NCBI GenBank assembly: GCA_900102385.1
Contig: FNBQ01000017.1
Span: 12,415-76,414 of the forward strand
Direction of reading: 5' to 3'
DNA: 64,000 nucleotides
Origin: Bacteroidales bacterium KHT7
GTDB lineage: Bacteria; Bacteroidota; Bacteroidia; Bacteroidales; Bacteroidaceae
A program made the translations under genes and the position numbers. Shown here piece after piece: positions 33,456 through 42,479 of this stretch. Positions within the stretch are counted from its first letter, which is position 1, and the number at the start of each line of letters is the position of its first letter. Under the pieces are notes generated by a model. The model worked only from the letters and a program-made list of their open reading frames with translations, did not search any database and was not told where the DNA came from.

Positions 33456-35621
33456 ATGAAGATAATAGGAAGAAGGATAATCGTTGGGTTATGCGCATTT
33501 CTTGCCTTATGTGGCAAGGCTGGCGCACAGAATGTTGTGGAAGAAAGTCTTTCTCGCCACAACTTTTTCTATGCAGGGCAGAGTAAGCGTCTGAGAATGT
33601 TCAAGGTGCAGAATGGAGCCGTAGCGTGGACTTACGACAATGCTCAACTGCCAAAGTCGGAGAGGCTGAAGGGCGAGATTAGCGATGCCATCCTGATGAA
33701 CGACGGACACATTCTGATGGCGCATCAGTTTGGAATAACCGAGATTGACGGCAGCGGAAAAAACGTGTGGCACTACGACGCACCGCAGGGATGCGAGATT
33801 CATACCGTGCAGCCGATAGGCACTACGCACGTTGTTTTTGTGCAGAACGGAAAGCCTGCAAAGATTGTGGTGATGGAGATTCCGTCGAAACGCATCGTGC
33901 GCGAGTTCGAGGCGGCTACAAACGAGATAGGCTCGGTTCACGGACAGTTCCGCAATGCCCGGTTGACATCGCGCGGCACTCTTCTTGTTGCCAACATGGG
34001 ACTTGGCTGCATCAGCGAGTACAACTGCGAGGGCAAGGAACTCGAACGCTGGAGCGGATTCAAGCCGTGGTCTGTTCAGGAACTTCCGAAGGGCAATATT
34101 CTGATAACAGGCAGAAAGGGAGAAATTCAGGAGATGAACCGTCAGGGACAGATTGTCTGGCAAATGAATGTTGCGCAGATTGGTGTTACTCAGCCGCAGA
34201 AAACCGTCAGACTGAAAAACGGGAATCACATTGTAAACAACTGGTACAACGAGTGGAACAAGACTCCGATGGACAGCGCAAACGCACCGGTTCAGGCGGT
34301 GGAGATTGACCGAAGCGGAAAGGTGGTTTGGCAACTCCGCGCATGGAAGAATCCTGATTTAGGGCCTTCGACCACCATTCAACTTTTGGGCGAGGCTGTT
34401 AATCGCAAGCGGATGTTTTTCGGCGAGTTTAACCCAGTCAGTCCTAATCTTTTCGTTGCGCCAAACCAGCCGCTGGGCGAGGGCAAGGGTATCAATCCCG
34501 GCAGAGTGGCATGGATTCACAATCCCGGCGTGGCATCGTGGGACGGTCGCACCGGTCTTTGGGTAGAAGACCGATGGAACAATCAGCAGAAGGCCGATGA
34601 CATGATTCGCGAGGCCATCATCCAACTAACCGGCGAGACAACGGCGCAGAAGGCTTGGAAGGCTCTGTTCTGCCACTTCAACAAAGAGCACGGAAAGGGC
34701 AGTCGTGGCTACAAAAAAGGCGAGAAGATTGCCGTAAAACTGAATATGAATAACGCCATAACGCACCACGACACAATCGAGTTGAACTCTTCGCCGTTCG
34801 TAACGCTGGCTCTCGTGCGCTCGATGGTTCGCGACGGCAGAATACGTGAGCAGGACATCGTTTTGTGCGAGCCGAGCCGTGCCATAACCGACAGCATCTA
34901 CAACAAGGTTCACCGCGAGTTTCCGAAGGTTGTGTTTATCGATAACATCGGCGGAGACGGCAGACTGAAGTGCGAATATTATCCAGAGCAGATAACCTAT
35001 TCGGCTGATAACGGCAAACTGGCGCGAGGATTGGCAAAGTGCATCGTCGATGCCGACTATCTGATAAACAGCGCGTTGCTGAAGACTCATTCTGGTCCCG
35101 GCATAACTCTGACAACGAAAAACTGGTATGGCGCAACCGACATTTCGCTTATGTGGCGACGCAATGCGCACAGCAACTTCAGTGCCGACAAACGCCACGG
35201 AAAGCCGGGCTACAAGACGTTTGTCGACTTCATCTCGCACAAGAATCTGGGGCAGAAATGTATGCTGTTCATCATCGACGGAACGTACGGCTCGCGCGAT
35301 GTGAACGGAGCACCGAATCCGAAGTGGCAGAAAGAGCCGTTCTGCGGCGACTGGGCCTGCTCGCTCATCGTGTCGCAGGATGAGGTGGCTTGCGATGCCG
35401 TAGGGGCTGACATTCTGATAGGCGAATGGCCGGAGTTCGGAAGTCTGAACTATTGCGACGAGTATCTTCGCGAGGCAGCGATGATTCCTAACGCGCCGAG
35501 CGGAACGGTTTACAAGCAAGCTGGCAAGCCGCTTACTGCGCCTCTCGGCCTGATGGAGCACTGGAACAATCAGAAGGAAAGAAAATACAAGAAAATAGAT
35601 TTGAAATACAAAAAAATGTAA
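33456..35621 (+). CDS. Exported beta-propeller fused to a DUF362 domain
   Basis: A 721-residue secreted protein with an uncommon fusion. A signal peptide (IIVGLCAFLALCGKAGAQ) is followed by about 300 residues of repeated blades, each with a DGSGKNVWHYDAP or DRSGKVVWQLRAW type motif, as in PQQ-like or arylsulfotransferase-like propellers. Residues about 370-690 match the DUF362 pattern: VALVRSMVRDG-type helix (TLALVRSMVRDGRI), DADYLINSALLKTHSGPGIT and TLTTKNWYGATD. DUF362 proteins often carry or serve iron-sulfur clusters; no CxxCxxC ferredoxin segment is seen here. It is next to a TonB receptor and an AraC gene, which suggests uptake or processing of an external compound, but function is unknown. 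Confidence 0.75.
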   Translation: MKIIGRRIIVGLCAFLALCGKAGAQNVVEESLSRHNFFYAGQSKRLRMFKVQNGAVAWTYDNAQLPKSERLKGEISDAILMNDGHILMAHQFGITEIDGSGKNVWHYDAPQGCEIHTVQPIGTTHVVFVQNGKPAKIVVMEIPSKRIVREFEAATNEIGSVHGQFRNARLTSRGTLLVANMGLGCISEYNCEGKELERWSGFKPWSVQELPKGNILITGRKGEIQEMNRQGQIVWQMNVAQIGVTQPQKTVRLKNGNHIVNNWYNEWNKTPMDSANAPVQAVEIDRSGKVVWQLRAWKNPDLGPSTTIQLLGEAVNRKRMFFGEFNPVSPNLFVAPNQPLGEGKGINPGRVAWIHNPGVASWDGRTGLWVEDRWNNQQKADDMIREAIIQLTGETTAQKAWKALFCHFNKEHGKGSRGYKKGEKIAVKLNMNNAITHHDTIELNSSPFVTLALVRSMVRDGRIREQDIVLCEPSRAITDSIYNKVHREFPKVVFIDNIGGDGRLKCEYYPEQITYSADNGKLARGLAKCIVDADYLINSALLKTHSGPGITLTTKNWYGATDISLMWRRNAHSNFSADKRHGKPGYKTFVDFISHKNLGQKCMLFIIDGTYGSRDVNGAPNPKWQKEPFCGDWACSLIVSQDEVACDAVGADILIGEWPEFGSLNYCDEYLREAAMIPNAPSGTVYKQAGKPLTAPLGLMEHWNNQKERKYKKIDLKYKKM

Positions 35622-35631
35622 GGAAAAAATG

Positions 35632-35639
35632 TATATTTG
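35632..35639 (+). promoter_or_regulatory. -7 element of the TonB receptor gene
   Basis: TATATTTG ends 48 bases before the ATG at 35688. It indicates separate transcription from the gene upstream and rules out an earlier start at 35637. Confidence 0.55.
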
Positions 35640-35687
35640 CGGACTAATGTCTTTGAAAATCTTTTTATAAAACACAAAACATTATTT

Positions 35688-37595
35688 ATGACAAACTCAA
35701 GAGTTATTGCTGGCTTGCTGTGCTTTGTCTGCACAACAGGTGTTTTTGCCGACGAGAACGACAATCCTGCACAGATTGTAGACAGCATTTCTGAAGTAAA
35801 AGTAACGGCAGCACGAATCAGAAGCAACAGCAGTCATGTGCCGCTGAACATTTCGGTTGTGGGAAACCATACGCTTAACCGACAGCACAGAACAAATATC
35901 TTGCCAACGCTCAACGAACAGATTCCGGGACTGATGATTAACGGCCGTGGAGTTATGGGATACGGCGTAAGCACGGGCGGAACGGGCGGCATGATGATGC
36001 GAGGTATTTCGTCGGCTGCCGGTCAGGTGATGGTGCTTATCGACGGACATCCGCAGTACAACGGAATCTACGGTCATTCAATAGCCGACAGCTATCATAC
36101 TCTCGGGGCTGAGAAAGTTGAGGTCATAAGCGGTCCGGCAAGCATTTTGTACGGCTCAAACGCAATGGGCGGCGTTATTAACATCATCACGCGCGAGGCT
36201 GGAGAGAACCGTAGTCCGTGGGGCACAACGCGCATCAACATTGGCGGTGGATTTTACGGAACGCTCATGACCGACGCATCGCATCAGTACAAGAACGGCA
36301 GATTCTCGAGTAACGTGGCTGTTGAATATAACCGCTCGGACAATCACCTTCAAAACATGGATTTTGAGCAGTACGGCGGATTGGCAAACCTTAAATATCA
36401 GCTTTGCGAGAGTTGGAATGTCTACGGAAATGCCGACATCACGCACTTCAACGCATCATATCCCGGCACGGTGCAAAGCCCTATGCTCGAGGCCGACCAG
36501 TGGATTACTCGCGGAGCGGTGAATCTTGGAGTAGAGAATAATTACGAGGGCACAAGCGGACGCATCAGCATATACGACAACTTTGGTCGTCACAAGATAA
36601 ACGACGGTTACGTCAACGCAGTCGGAGCAACTCCGCAGACACGCTTATTCCGCTCGCGCGACCATCTCTTCGGCATCAACGCCTATCAGAGTGCGAGCCT
36701 TTGGAAGGGCGGAAAGGTGAGTGTTGGTGCAGACTATCAGCGAATTTACGGAAAGGCATTCTACACAAGCCGCGAGACTGGCGAGGTTCTCGAAACACAG
36801 AACAAGCAGTCGGGCAAGGAAAATATGTACGAACTGGGCGTTTATGGCGAGGTTAGTCAGGAAATTAGCCAGTGGCTCACGCTCGATGCCGGTCTGCGAT
36901 ACGACCGTCATTCGGTAAGCGGTTCGGAGGTCATTCCGCAGGGAGGAATCGTTGTGCGCCCGATGAAGAATGGCGAACTGAAGGCACTTGCCGGCAAGGG
37001 ATTCCGCAACCCGACGATGCGCGAGATGTATCTCTATCCACCGTCAAATACCGACCTCAAGCCTGAGCGACTTTACAACTACGAACTGTCGTGGAGTCAG
37101 CGCATCGACAACGGCGGATATCCGTTCTTCGACTATAAGGTTTGCGGTTATTACATCAAGGCCGACAATATCATCCAGACTGTAAACCGCAAGAATATCA
37201 ATACCGGCGAACTCACAAACAAGGGTGTTGAACTTAGTCTTAGAGCAGGTCTCAACAGTCATTGGAATCTTGTTTCGAACTACAGTTATCTCAACATGAA
37301 GAACGCTGTTGTTGGCGCGCCTGAGCACAAGGGCTACTTCGGAGCAGAGACGTCTTACGGCAAGTTCAGCGCAACGGTAGGAATGATGGTTGTAAACGGA
37401 CTCTACACCGCTGTTGGCGAGAGCGAGAAAACCGAAAACTTCGCGCTTCTCAACGCTTGCGTAAACTACGCAGTTTCGTCATCTGTAAAGTTGTGGATAA
37501 ATGGCGAGAACCTTTTGTCTCAGAATTACGAGTATGTGTTTGGCAATCCAATGCCAAAGGCTACATTCATGGGTGGCATAAGTCTTGAATTCTGA
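35688..37595 (+). CDS. TonB-dependent outer-membrane receptor
   Basis: A 635-residue receptor without the SusC-type N-terminal carboxypeptidase-like extension. Signal peptide RVIAGLLCFVCTTGVFA, TonB-box-like region ISEVKVTAARI, then the plug domain (VPLNISVVGNHTLNRQH, QVMVLIDGHPQYNGIYGH, GPASILYGSNAMGGVINIIT) and a beta-barrel ending with a C-terminal aromatic Phe (GGISLEF). Small-plug receptors like this one carry siderophores, haem, cobalamin or metal complexes. The substrate cannot be read from the sequence; it follows the propeller/DUF362 gene by 66 bases. Confidence 0.9.
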   Translation: MTNSRVIAGLLCFVCTTGVFADENDNPAQIVDSISEVKVTAARIRSNSSHVPLNISVVGNHTLNRQHRTNILPTLNEQIPGLMINGRGVMGYGVSTGGTGGMMMRGISSAAGQVMVLIDGHPQYNGIYGHSIADSYHTLGAEKVEVISGPASILYGSNAMGGVINIITREAGENRSPWGTTRINIGGGFYGTLMTDASHQYKNGRFSSNVAVEYNRSDNHLQNMDFEQYGGLANLKYQLCESWNVYGNADITHFNASYPGTVQSPMLEADQWITRGAVNLGVENNYEGTSGRISIYDNFGRHKINDGYVNAVGATPQTRLFRSRDHLFGINAYQSASLWKGGKVSVGADYQRIYGKAFYTSRETGEVLETQNKQSGKENMYELGVYGEVSQEISQWLTLDAGLRYDRHSVSGSEVIPQGGIVVRPMKNGELKALAGKGFRNPTMREMYLYPPSNTDLKPERLYNYELSWSQRIDNGGYPFFDYKVCGYYIKADNIIQTVNRKNINTGELTNKGVELSLRAGLNSHWNLVSNYSYLNMKNAVVGAPEHKGYFGAETSYGKFSATVGMMVVNGLYTAVGESEKTENFALLNACVNYAVSSSVKLWINGENLLSQNYEYVFGNPMPKATFMGGISLEF

Positions 37596-37620
37596 TAATC
37601 AGAAAGATATATTTATGATT

Positions 37621-37651
37621 GGGGCAGGACGCAAAGTCTTGCTCCTTTTTT
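37621..37651 (+). terminator. Terminator after the TonB receptor
   Basis: GGGGCAGGAC (37621-37630) pairs with GTCTTGCTCC (37636-37645, two G-U pairs), then T6. Confidence 0.7.
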
Positions 37652-37745
37652 GTGCTTGTCTGAATAAGAAGTTTTGTTTTGCCGAATTTAAGTCGGGAGT
37701 TTGTAAAATCAGAAGGGCAATTTGTCTACTGCTGATTCTTTTTCA

Positions 37746-37776
37746 TTTGTTTCATTGGATTCTTTTTTTAACTTTA
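37746..37776 (+). promoter_or_regulatory. Promoter of the BRO/DinD gene
   Basis: TTTG at 37746-37749, 19 bases, TAACTTTA at 37769-37776 (last base off consensus), 26 bases before the ATG. Confidence 0.5.
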
Positions 37777-37801
37777 CGGCGTTCAACAAGACATTAAGAC
37801 A

Positions 37802-38652
37802 ATGATAAAGAAAACATCAATACAGATATTTGAGGAAAAGAAAGTTCGCTCCGTGTGGAACGATGACGAGGAAAAGTGGTATTTTTCCGTTTTAGATGTT
37901 GTTGAGGTTCTTACCGACAGTGCCAATCCGACAGACTATTTCAAGAAAATGCGCAAACGTGATCCTGAGTTAGCAGAGTACGTAGGGACAAATTGTCCCC
38001 ACATAGAAATGATGACACCAACAGGAGAAAAACGCAAAACCATAGCAGGTGATACGGTTGCTATTTTCCGCATAATTCAATCAATTCCGTCTCCAAAGGC
38101 AGAGCCGTTCAAACAATGGATGGCAGAAGTGGCAAGCAATCGCGTTGACCAAATGCAAGACCCCGAACTCTCGATAGAACAAGCTGTTATGGATTACAAG
38201 CGTCTTGGGTATTCCGACAATTGGATTAATCAGCGTATCAAATCCATCGAGGTAAGGAAATCTCTGACCGACGAATGGAAACGTTGCGGCGTAGAAGAAA
38301 TGCAATTTGCTACGCTAACAGACATTATAACAAGGACTTGGAGCGGAAAAACGACCAAAGAATACAAGCAATACAAAGGGCTTAAAAAGAGAATCTCCGC
38401 GACAATATGACAAATACAGAACTGATTCTTAATATGTTAGCCGAAACAGCAACCACCGACCTTTCAAAAGAGCACAACCCCGAAACTTTTGACGAAAACA
38501 TTGACGTAGCGCAAAAAGGCGGCAATGTTGCACGTTCGGCGCGTCTTGAGTTGGAAAAACAATTGGGGCATTCCGTCGTTACGCCGCTAAATGCAAAAGA
38601 ATATATTAATCAGATAGACAATAACAAAACCGACAAGTCCGATGAAAAATAA
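37802..38652 (+). pseudogene. BRO-N / DinD-like protein, split by a one-base frameshift
   Basis: Two frames form one protein of 283 residues if one base is restored. The first (37802-38410) has the BRO-N domain (WYFSVLDVVEVLTDSANPTD, KRDPELAEYV) and the DinD-like middle (DPELSIEQAVMDYKRLGYSD). The second (38407-38652) has the C-terminal segment TNTELILNMLAETATTDLSK, GGNVARSARLELEKQLG. The sequence at 38381-38389 is CTTAAAAAG; one more A in the tract would read KGLKKENLRDNMTNTEL without a break. DinD-type proteins are damage-inducible and interfere with RecA filaments in E. coli. The two frames overlap as ATGA, so a second polypeptide could still be made by coupling. Confidence 0.75.
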
Positions 38653-38724
38653 GCTTATGCTTGTGTGTTAATATTGGTTTTTATCCTTAACTCGCATAGA
38701 GTTCTGAACGCAATTTCAAGAAAG

Positions 38725-38770
38725 AACAACTCGCGCAGAAAGTCCCGAAAATCTTTCTGTGCGAGTTGTT
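38725..38770 (-). terminator. Long hairpin after the first beta-barrel gene
   Basis: 18-base arms at 38725-38742 and 38753-38770 (one G-U pair), core GCAGAAAG/CTTTCTG. It is nearly the same hairpin as at 39474-39518. Confidence 0.65.
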
Positions 38771-38772
38771 TG

Positions 38773-39390
38773 TTAGAGCCAGAGCTTATATCCCAGAGAT
38801 ATTTGTACAACGCGGTTTTTTGCATCTCCCGATTCTGTATATATGTCGCGAGTTGCATTTGTTATTCCGATATTGTAGCGGATATCAAACTGAAGATTGT
38901 TGAATTCGTATGACACACCGAGCGGTATTGCGAGGTCAAAATTACGGGTGAAATTATCTGCATTTATCGTCGTGCCATCAGCAGTGAGCTTGAATTTGCT
39001 TCTTATACGAAATCCCGGCTGAATGCCGGCTTTCACCGCTAAACCGTTGGATGCGTATATGTTTGCCATTATCGGAATGTTAATGTAATCCAGAATGAAA
39101 TTACAATCAGCATCGGGTGCAGCCATATCTGTAATTCCAATTTCTTTGCTGTCTCTAAATCCTTGCTGCGAATATATTGCGCCGACAGAAAGTGATAAGT
39201 TCTGATGGACGAAATACTCGGCTTCAACGCCTGCAGCAAAGGCTTTGCGTGACTTGGCATCCCCAGCTGGCATTGTAGCGATGTTAAGTCCGATTTTAGG
39301 CTGAATGTTGAGGCTGCCGACCTCACTTTGCGCATGCGACAATAGCGGCATCAGAGCCACTATTATCGGTAAAAGATGCTTGTTCTTCAT
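38773..39390 (-). CDS. Outer-membrane beta-barrel protein (porin-like family)
   Basis: A 205-residue secreted protein. Signal peptide LLPIIVALMPLLSHAQS, then eight or so amphipathic beta strands typical of the PorT/OmpA-like small barrel family in Bacteroidota (PKIGLNIATM, FVHQNLSLSVGAIYSQQGF, YINIPIMANIY, LAVKAGIQPGF, ISLGYKLWL at the end). It is a close relative of the protein at 42480-43079 in layout and motifs (SQQGF/SQQGS, YINIPIM/YINLPLL, GIQPGF/GFQPGV). Function not known; such barrels are often immunogenic surface proteins. Confidence 0.8.
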   Translation of the reverse strand: MKNKHLLPIIVALMPLLSHAQSEVGSLNIQPKIGLNIATMPAGDAKSRKAFAAGVEAEYFVHQNLSLSVGAIYSQQGFRDSKEIGITDMAAPDADCNFILDYINIPIMANIYASNGLAVKAGIQPGFRIRSKFKLTADGTTINADNFTRNFDLAIPLGVSYEFNNLQFDIRYNIGITNATRDIYTESGDAKNRVVQISLGYKLWL

Positions 39391-39473
39391 GAATTGCTTT
39401 AATTAGTAAAATGTTATTCATGAATATAACGGAATTTATCATTATTTTGTATGTCGAAGGTGTAGATTTAGAA

Positions 39474-39518
39474 AACAACTCGTGCAGAAAGTTCGAAAAT
39501 CTTTCTGCACGAGTTGTT
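39474..39518 (-). terminator. Long perfect hairpin after GH31
   Basis: AACAACTCGTGCAGAAAG (39474-39491) pairs perfectly with its complement at 39501-39518, nine-base loop. It lies 24 bases past the GH31 stop. Confidence 0.7.
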
Positions 39519-39541
39519 TATTTTGTAAGGCAAGAAAATGC

Positions 39542-41959
39542 TTACATCTTTACTTCTACCTTCTTGCCGTCATACTCCACTACTTTGCTCTTGCCTTTTG
39601 GCAATACAACCTTGAATGAGCGGTGTTTCAACATTCCGTCAAACGAGCCTTTTATGTCGTTGATTGTAAGAATTTTGGCGGCATCGTTCCAAGTGAATTG
39701 GATTTCGGTGTATTTGCCCTGCTCGTAATTGTAATTGTCGCCCTCGTCCTCGTAAAGCGTAAAACTTCCGTCTTTGCCGGGATAAACGCGGATTTCGAGG
39801 TTGCTCCAATCCTTTTCTGTAACATACTGCATTTCAGGTGCTAACGGCAATATTCCGCCCGCTTTTATGAACATCGGCGACTTGTCGAAAGTTGTGGTCA
39901 ACGTAACTTTCTGACCGCCTTTGTAAAGTTTACCGGTATAGAAATCGTACCAATCGCTGCCTTTCGGAAGGTATTTGACGGTCTGTTTTGTCTGAGTGAA
40001 ATCAACTTCTGCAACCGCCTTACCGTCAGCATTATCGCGATTCCAGCCCGACATCTCGTCGGTCTTGATGATTTTTTCTTCGGTGTACTGAGCCTCCACA
40101 ATCGGAGCAGCAAGGATGATATCGCCCATCAAAAATTCGTCTGCCATTTCCCAGACATTTCTGTCAGCGGCAAAATCACTGAACAAAGGACGCAAATAAC
40201 TGCCGTTGTTGCTCGTTACCTGCCAAGCCGTGGAATATATGTAAGGCAACAGTCTGTACCTCAGACGGATAGTCTTTTCGATGGCGTCATAAACAATGTC
40301 GCCCTTATTGCCAAACTGCCAAATCTCCCTCGGCGCATCGGCACCGTGGCTGCGGAACACGGGACAGAACAATCCGTATTGCATCCAACGTACATAAAGT
40401 TCCTGATACTGAGGATTTTTTGGTGCGCTGCCGGGTCCAAAAACATTGTAAGCATTGCAGAAAAATCCGCCTATATCGGTGTTGAAATTCGGGTTGCCGG
40501 TCAGGGTGTAATTAAGACCGGCTGGCACTTGTTTGCGCAACATATCCCACGTGGAATTGACGTCGCCGCTCCACATATTGCTGCCGTAGCGTTGCTGACC
40601 CGCAAACGCACTGCGAGTCATTATGAAAACACGTTTTTTGCTCGATTCCTTGCGCTGAGCGTCATACACGCCGCCAACGGTGCAGAGCGGGAAGGCATTG
40701 CGCAACGAGCGGAATGTACCATCGCCGTCGCCAGCCTTGTGGTCGTAATTTTCCTTTTTGGGATAGAAACAATCGGGGTCTGTGGAATCCATCCACCAAG
40801 CGTCGATGTCGTAATCAAAAAGCGTCTTCAAATTTTTCCAATAAATCCTGCGCGCCTCCTCGCTGAACGGGTCATAGACGCAAACGCCTGACGGATAATC
40901 CATTACCGGCGGCCAAATGTGCGAGATGCCGCTCTGAGGCCAAGTCTGGAAATCAAACAACAAATTCTTCTCCTTCAACTCCCTGAAAGCCTTGGTCATA
41001 GGGCCGAAACTTGCCCAAATGGAAATCATAATGTGGGCGTTTTGCTGATGGACTTTCTGCACCATTTGTTTGCCGTCCGCAAAATCTTCGGAGAGAAAAT
41101 CCATAGCGTTCCAGAGGTAATTGCTGCCCCAATACTGCCAATCCTGAATGATTCCGTCGAGCGGCACTTGGAGTTCGCGGTATTTGTTGAGGACGGCGAG
41201 AAGTTCCTTGCTACTCTTGTAACGCTCCTTCGACTGCCAATAGCCGAAAGTCCACAGCGGAAACATCGGCACTTGTCCCGAGAGCGTCCTCATCTGCGCG
41301 ATAACGCCGTCTGCCGAGCCGCCGTACATAAAATAATAGTCTTCATACTTGGCAACTTCCGAGGCAAACTGCATACCGTCTGCCGTGCCGTCAAATTGGG
41401 TCGGGGAATAATTGTCCCAAAACAAACCCCAGCCCTCAATGCTCTGCAACACATTCTGAAAGTCTTGAAGATTAGACTGTTCCATCAAAATGTGTGCGTC
41501 CCTGCGGCTGAGTTTGCCGTCCTGAATGGTGCCGAGTCCGTAGATTTGCTCGTCCTTTTTGAGGAGAAAACTCTGAGTGAGTTTGTAGGTGTTGCGCTCC
41601 ACCGCGCCGGGGCGGTCTTCGAGGGAGAAGGATTTTTCCGCCAACAGGAGTTTGCCCTTGGCGTCGTAGAAACTGAGTGCAAAGGTCTGCGGATTGAATT
41701 TGACCTTAATCTTGCTGCTCGAAACAGAATTCTGCTTCTTTGTAAGTTTCACGTCTTGCGGAACAGCCGTAACCACAAGGCTTTTCCCATCGGGAGTTTT
41801 TCCTGCCGGATATTTGGTTATTCGCACAATTTCGGGAGTGTAGAATTCGGCTTTTATGCACGTCTGTTCCGATTGCCAAATCTGGCTGCTCTGCGCCATA
41901 AGTCCCGACGGAATGAGGCTCATGCTGGCCGAGACAAATAGAATTTTGAAAATTTTCAT
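39542..41959 (-). CDS. Glycoside hydrolase family 31 (alpha-glucosidase/alpha-xylosidase type)
   Basis: An 805-residue secreted enzyme. Signal peptide ILFVSASMSLIPSGLMAQ, an N-terminal beta domain, then the GH31 barrel with DGIIQDWQYWG, the nucleophile in WWMDSTDPD (Asp 391), FIMTRSAFAGQQRYG and the acid/base in MWSGDVNSTW. A C-terminal beta domain follows (GGILPLAPEMQYV, VYPGKDGSFTLYEDEGD). WWMDSTDP is the form often seen in alpha-xylosidase-like members. The reading frame is open to 42199, but a consensus promoter at 42011-42041 lies inside that part, so the ATG at 41959 with its signal peptide is the start. Confidence 0.9.
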   Translation of the reverse strand: MKIFKILFVSASMSLIPSGLMAQSSQIWQSEQTCIKAEFYTPEIVRITKYPAGKTPDGKSLVVTAVPQDVKLTKKQNSVSSSKIKVKFNPQTFALSFYDAKGKLLLAEKSFSLEDRPGAVERNTYKLTQSFLLKKDEQIYGLGTIQDGKLSRRDAHILMEQSNLQDFQNVLQSIEGWGLFWDNYSPTQFDGTADGMQFASEVAKYEDYYFMYGGSADGVIAQMRTLSGQVPMFPLWTFGYWQSKERYKSSKELLAVLNKYRELQVPLDGIIQDWQYWGSNYLWNAMDFLSEDFADGKQMVQKVHQQNAHIMISIWASFGPMTKAFRELKEKNLLFDFQTWPQSGISHIWPPVMDYPSGVCVYDPFSEEARRIYWKNLKTLFDYDIDAWWMDSTDPDCFYPKKENYDHKAGDGDGTFRSLRNAFPLCTVGGVYDAQRKESSKKRVFIMTRSAFAGQQRYGSNMWSGDVNSTWDMLRKQVPAGLNYTLTGNPNFNTDIGGFFCNAYNVFGPGSAPKNPQYQELYVRWMQYGLFCPVFRSHGADAPREIWQFGNKGDIVYDAIEKTIRLRYRLLPYIYSTAWQVTSNNGSYLRPLFSDFAADRNVWEMADEFLMGDIILAAPIVEAQYTEEKIIKTDEMSGWNRDNADGKAVAEVDFTQTKQTVKYLPKGSDWYDFYTGKLYKGGQKVTLTTTFDKSPMFIKAGGILPLAPEMQYVTEKDWSNLEIRVYPGKDGSFTLYEDEGDNYNYEQGKYTEIQFTWNDAAKILTINDIKGSFDGMLKHRSFKVVLPKGKSKVVEYDGKKVEVKM

Positions 41960-42010
41960 TTTGCTGCTATTAGGATTTTTGTTCGAGTTATATATTTGTA
42001 TTTCGGAGAG

Positions 42011-42041
42011 CAAAGATACTGATATTTTTTTGTTTGACAAA
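42011..42041 (-). promoter_or_regulatory. Consensus promoter of the GH31 gene
   Basis: Minus strand TTTG (42041-42038), 19 bases, TATCTTTG (42018-42011). Both boxes and spacing are exact. Confidence 0.8.
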
Positions 42042-42171
42042 GTTTTTATGTCCGAAAATGACTGCTGAAAATTGAAATTATCAAGATATATGGCTGGTAT
42101 ATGGTAAGGTGGAAAGTTGAAAGCCGAAGGGGAGCGGTTGGCAATCCACAATGTTTTTTCAGTTAAGCCGA

Positions 42172-42222
42172 TAGCAAGGGGGTAGCAAGGGGATAGCAAG
42201 GAGGTAGCAAGGGGATAGCAAG
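42172..42222 (+). repeat. 11-base tandem repeat, 4.6 copies
   Basis: TAGCAAGGGGG, TAGCAAGGGGA, TAGCAAGGAGG, TAGCAAGGGGA and a partial TAGCAAG follow one another. It borders a truncated coding fragment and a dispersed repeat. Confidence 0.85.
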
Positions 42223-42396
42223 CCGGAAGTTTCGGGATTTCTTCGGGATGCCTTCGAGATTTATTCGAGTTTTAGTGCCATCCCTCACAAGGAAATTATA
42301 ACTCCCGACGGACTTATGGTGAGCGATGACATCAGCGTCGGTATGTATAACTTCGACGACAGTTTCGAGGCAATGAAAAAGAAGATAGAGCAATAA
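42208..42396 (+). pseudogene. 3' remnant of an unidentified gene
   Basis: One frame is open from 42208 to a TAA at 42394-42396 and reads like the end of a real protein: FSAIPHKEIITPDGLMVSDD followed by ISVGMYNFDDSFEAMKKKIEQ in two parts (ISVGMYNFDDSFEAM, KKKIEQ). There is no start codon and no promoter; the upstream part is replaced by the tandem repeat and a dispersed repeat. The parent family is not recognised. Confidence 0.5.
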
Positions 42397-42439
42397 CGAA
42401 TTGTGCTCTGTCATCATCTTGCAGAAATACAGAAAAGAA

Positions 42440-42478
42440 ATCGGGCAGAAGAACGCTTTGTTCTTTCTGCCCGATAAT
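42440..42478 (-). terminator. Hairpin after the second beta-barrel gene
   Basis: ATCGGGCAGAA (42440-42450) pairs with TTCTGCCCGAT (42465-42475), with inner GAAC/GTTC pairing. It sits directly past the stop at 42480. The 520-base stretch 41960-42479 also holds the GH31 promoter, tandem repeat and remnant. Confidence 0.7.
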
Positions 42479-42479
42479 T

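Noticed and set aside
38381-38389. Programmed -1 frameshift at CTTAAAAAG in the BRO/DinD gene
   Set aside because: The heptamer is T-AAA-AAG and not A-AAA-AAG, so P-site re-pairing would be poor, and no downstream stimulatory hairpin is obvious. A simple one-base loss is more likely.
37802-38652. BRO-N domain taken as evidence of a prophage
   Set aside because: No other phage genes lie nearby; BRO/DinD genes also occur alone on chromosomes.
38725-39518. Hairpins at both ends of the beta-barrel gene read as insertion-sequence ends
   Set aside because: There is no transposase between them, each hairpin closely follows a stop codon, and similar hairpins end two other genes, so terminators explain them.
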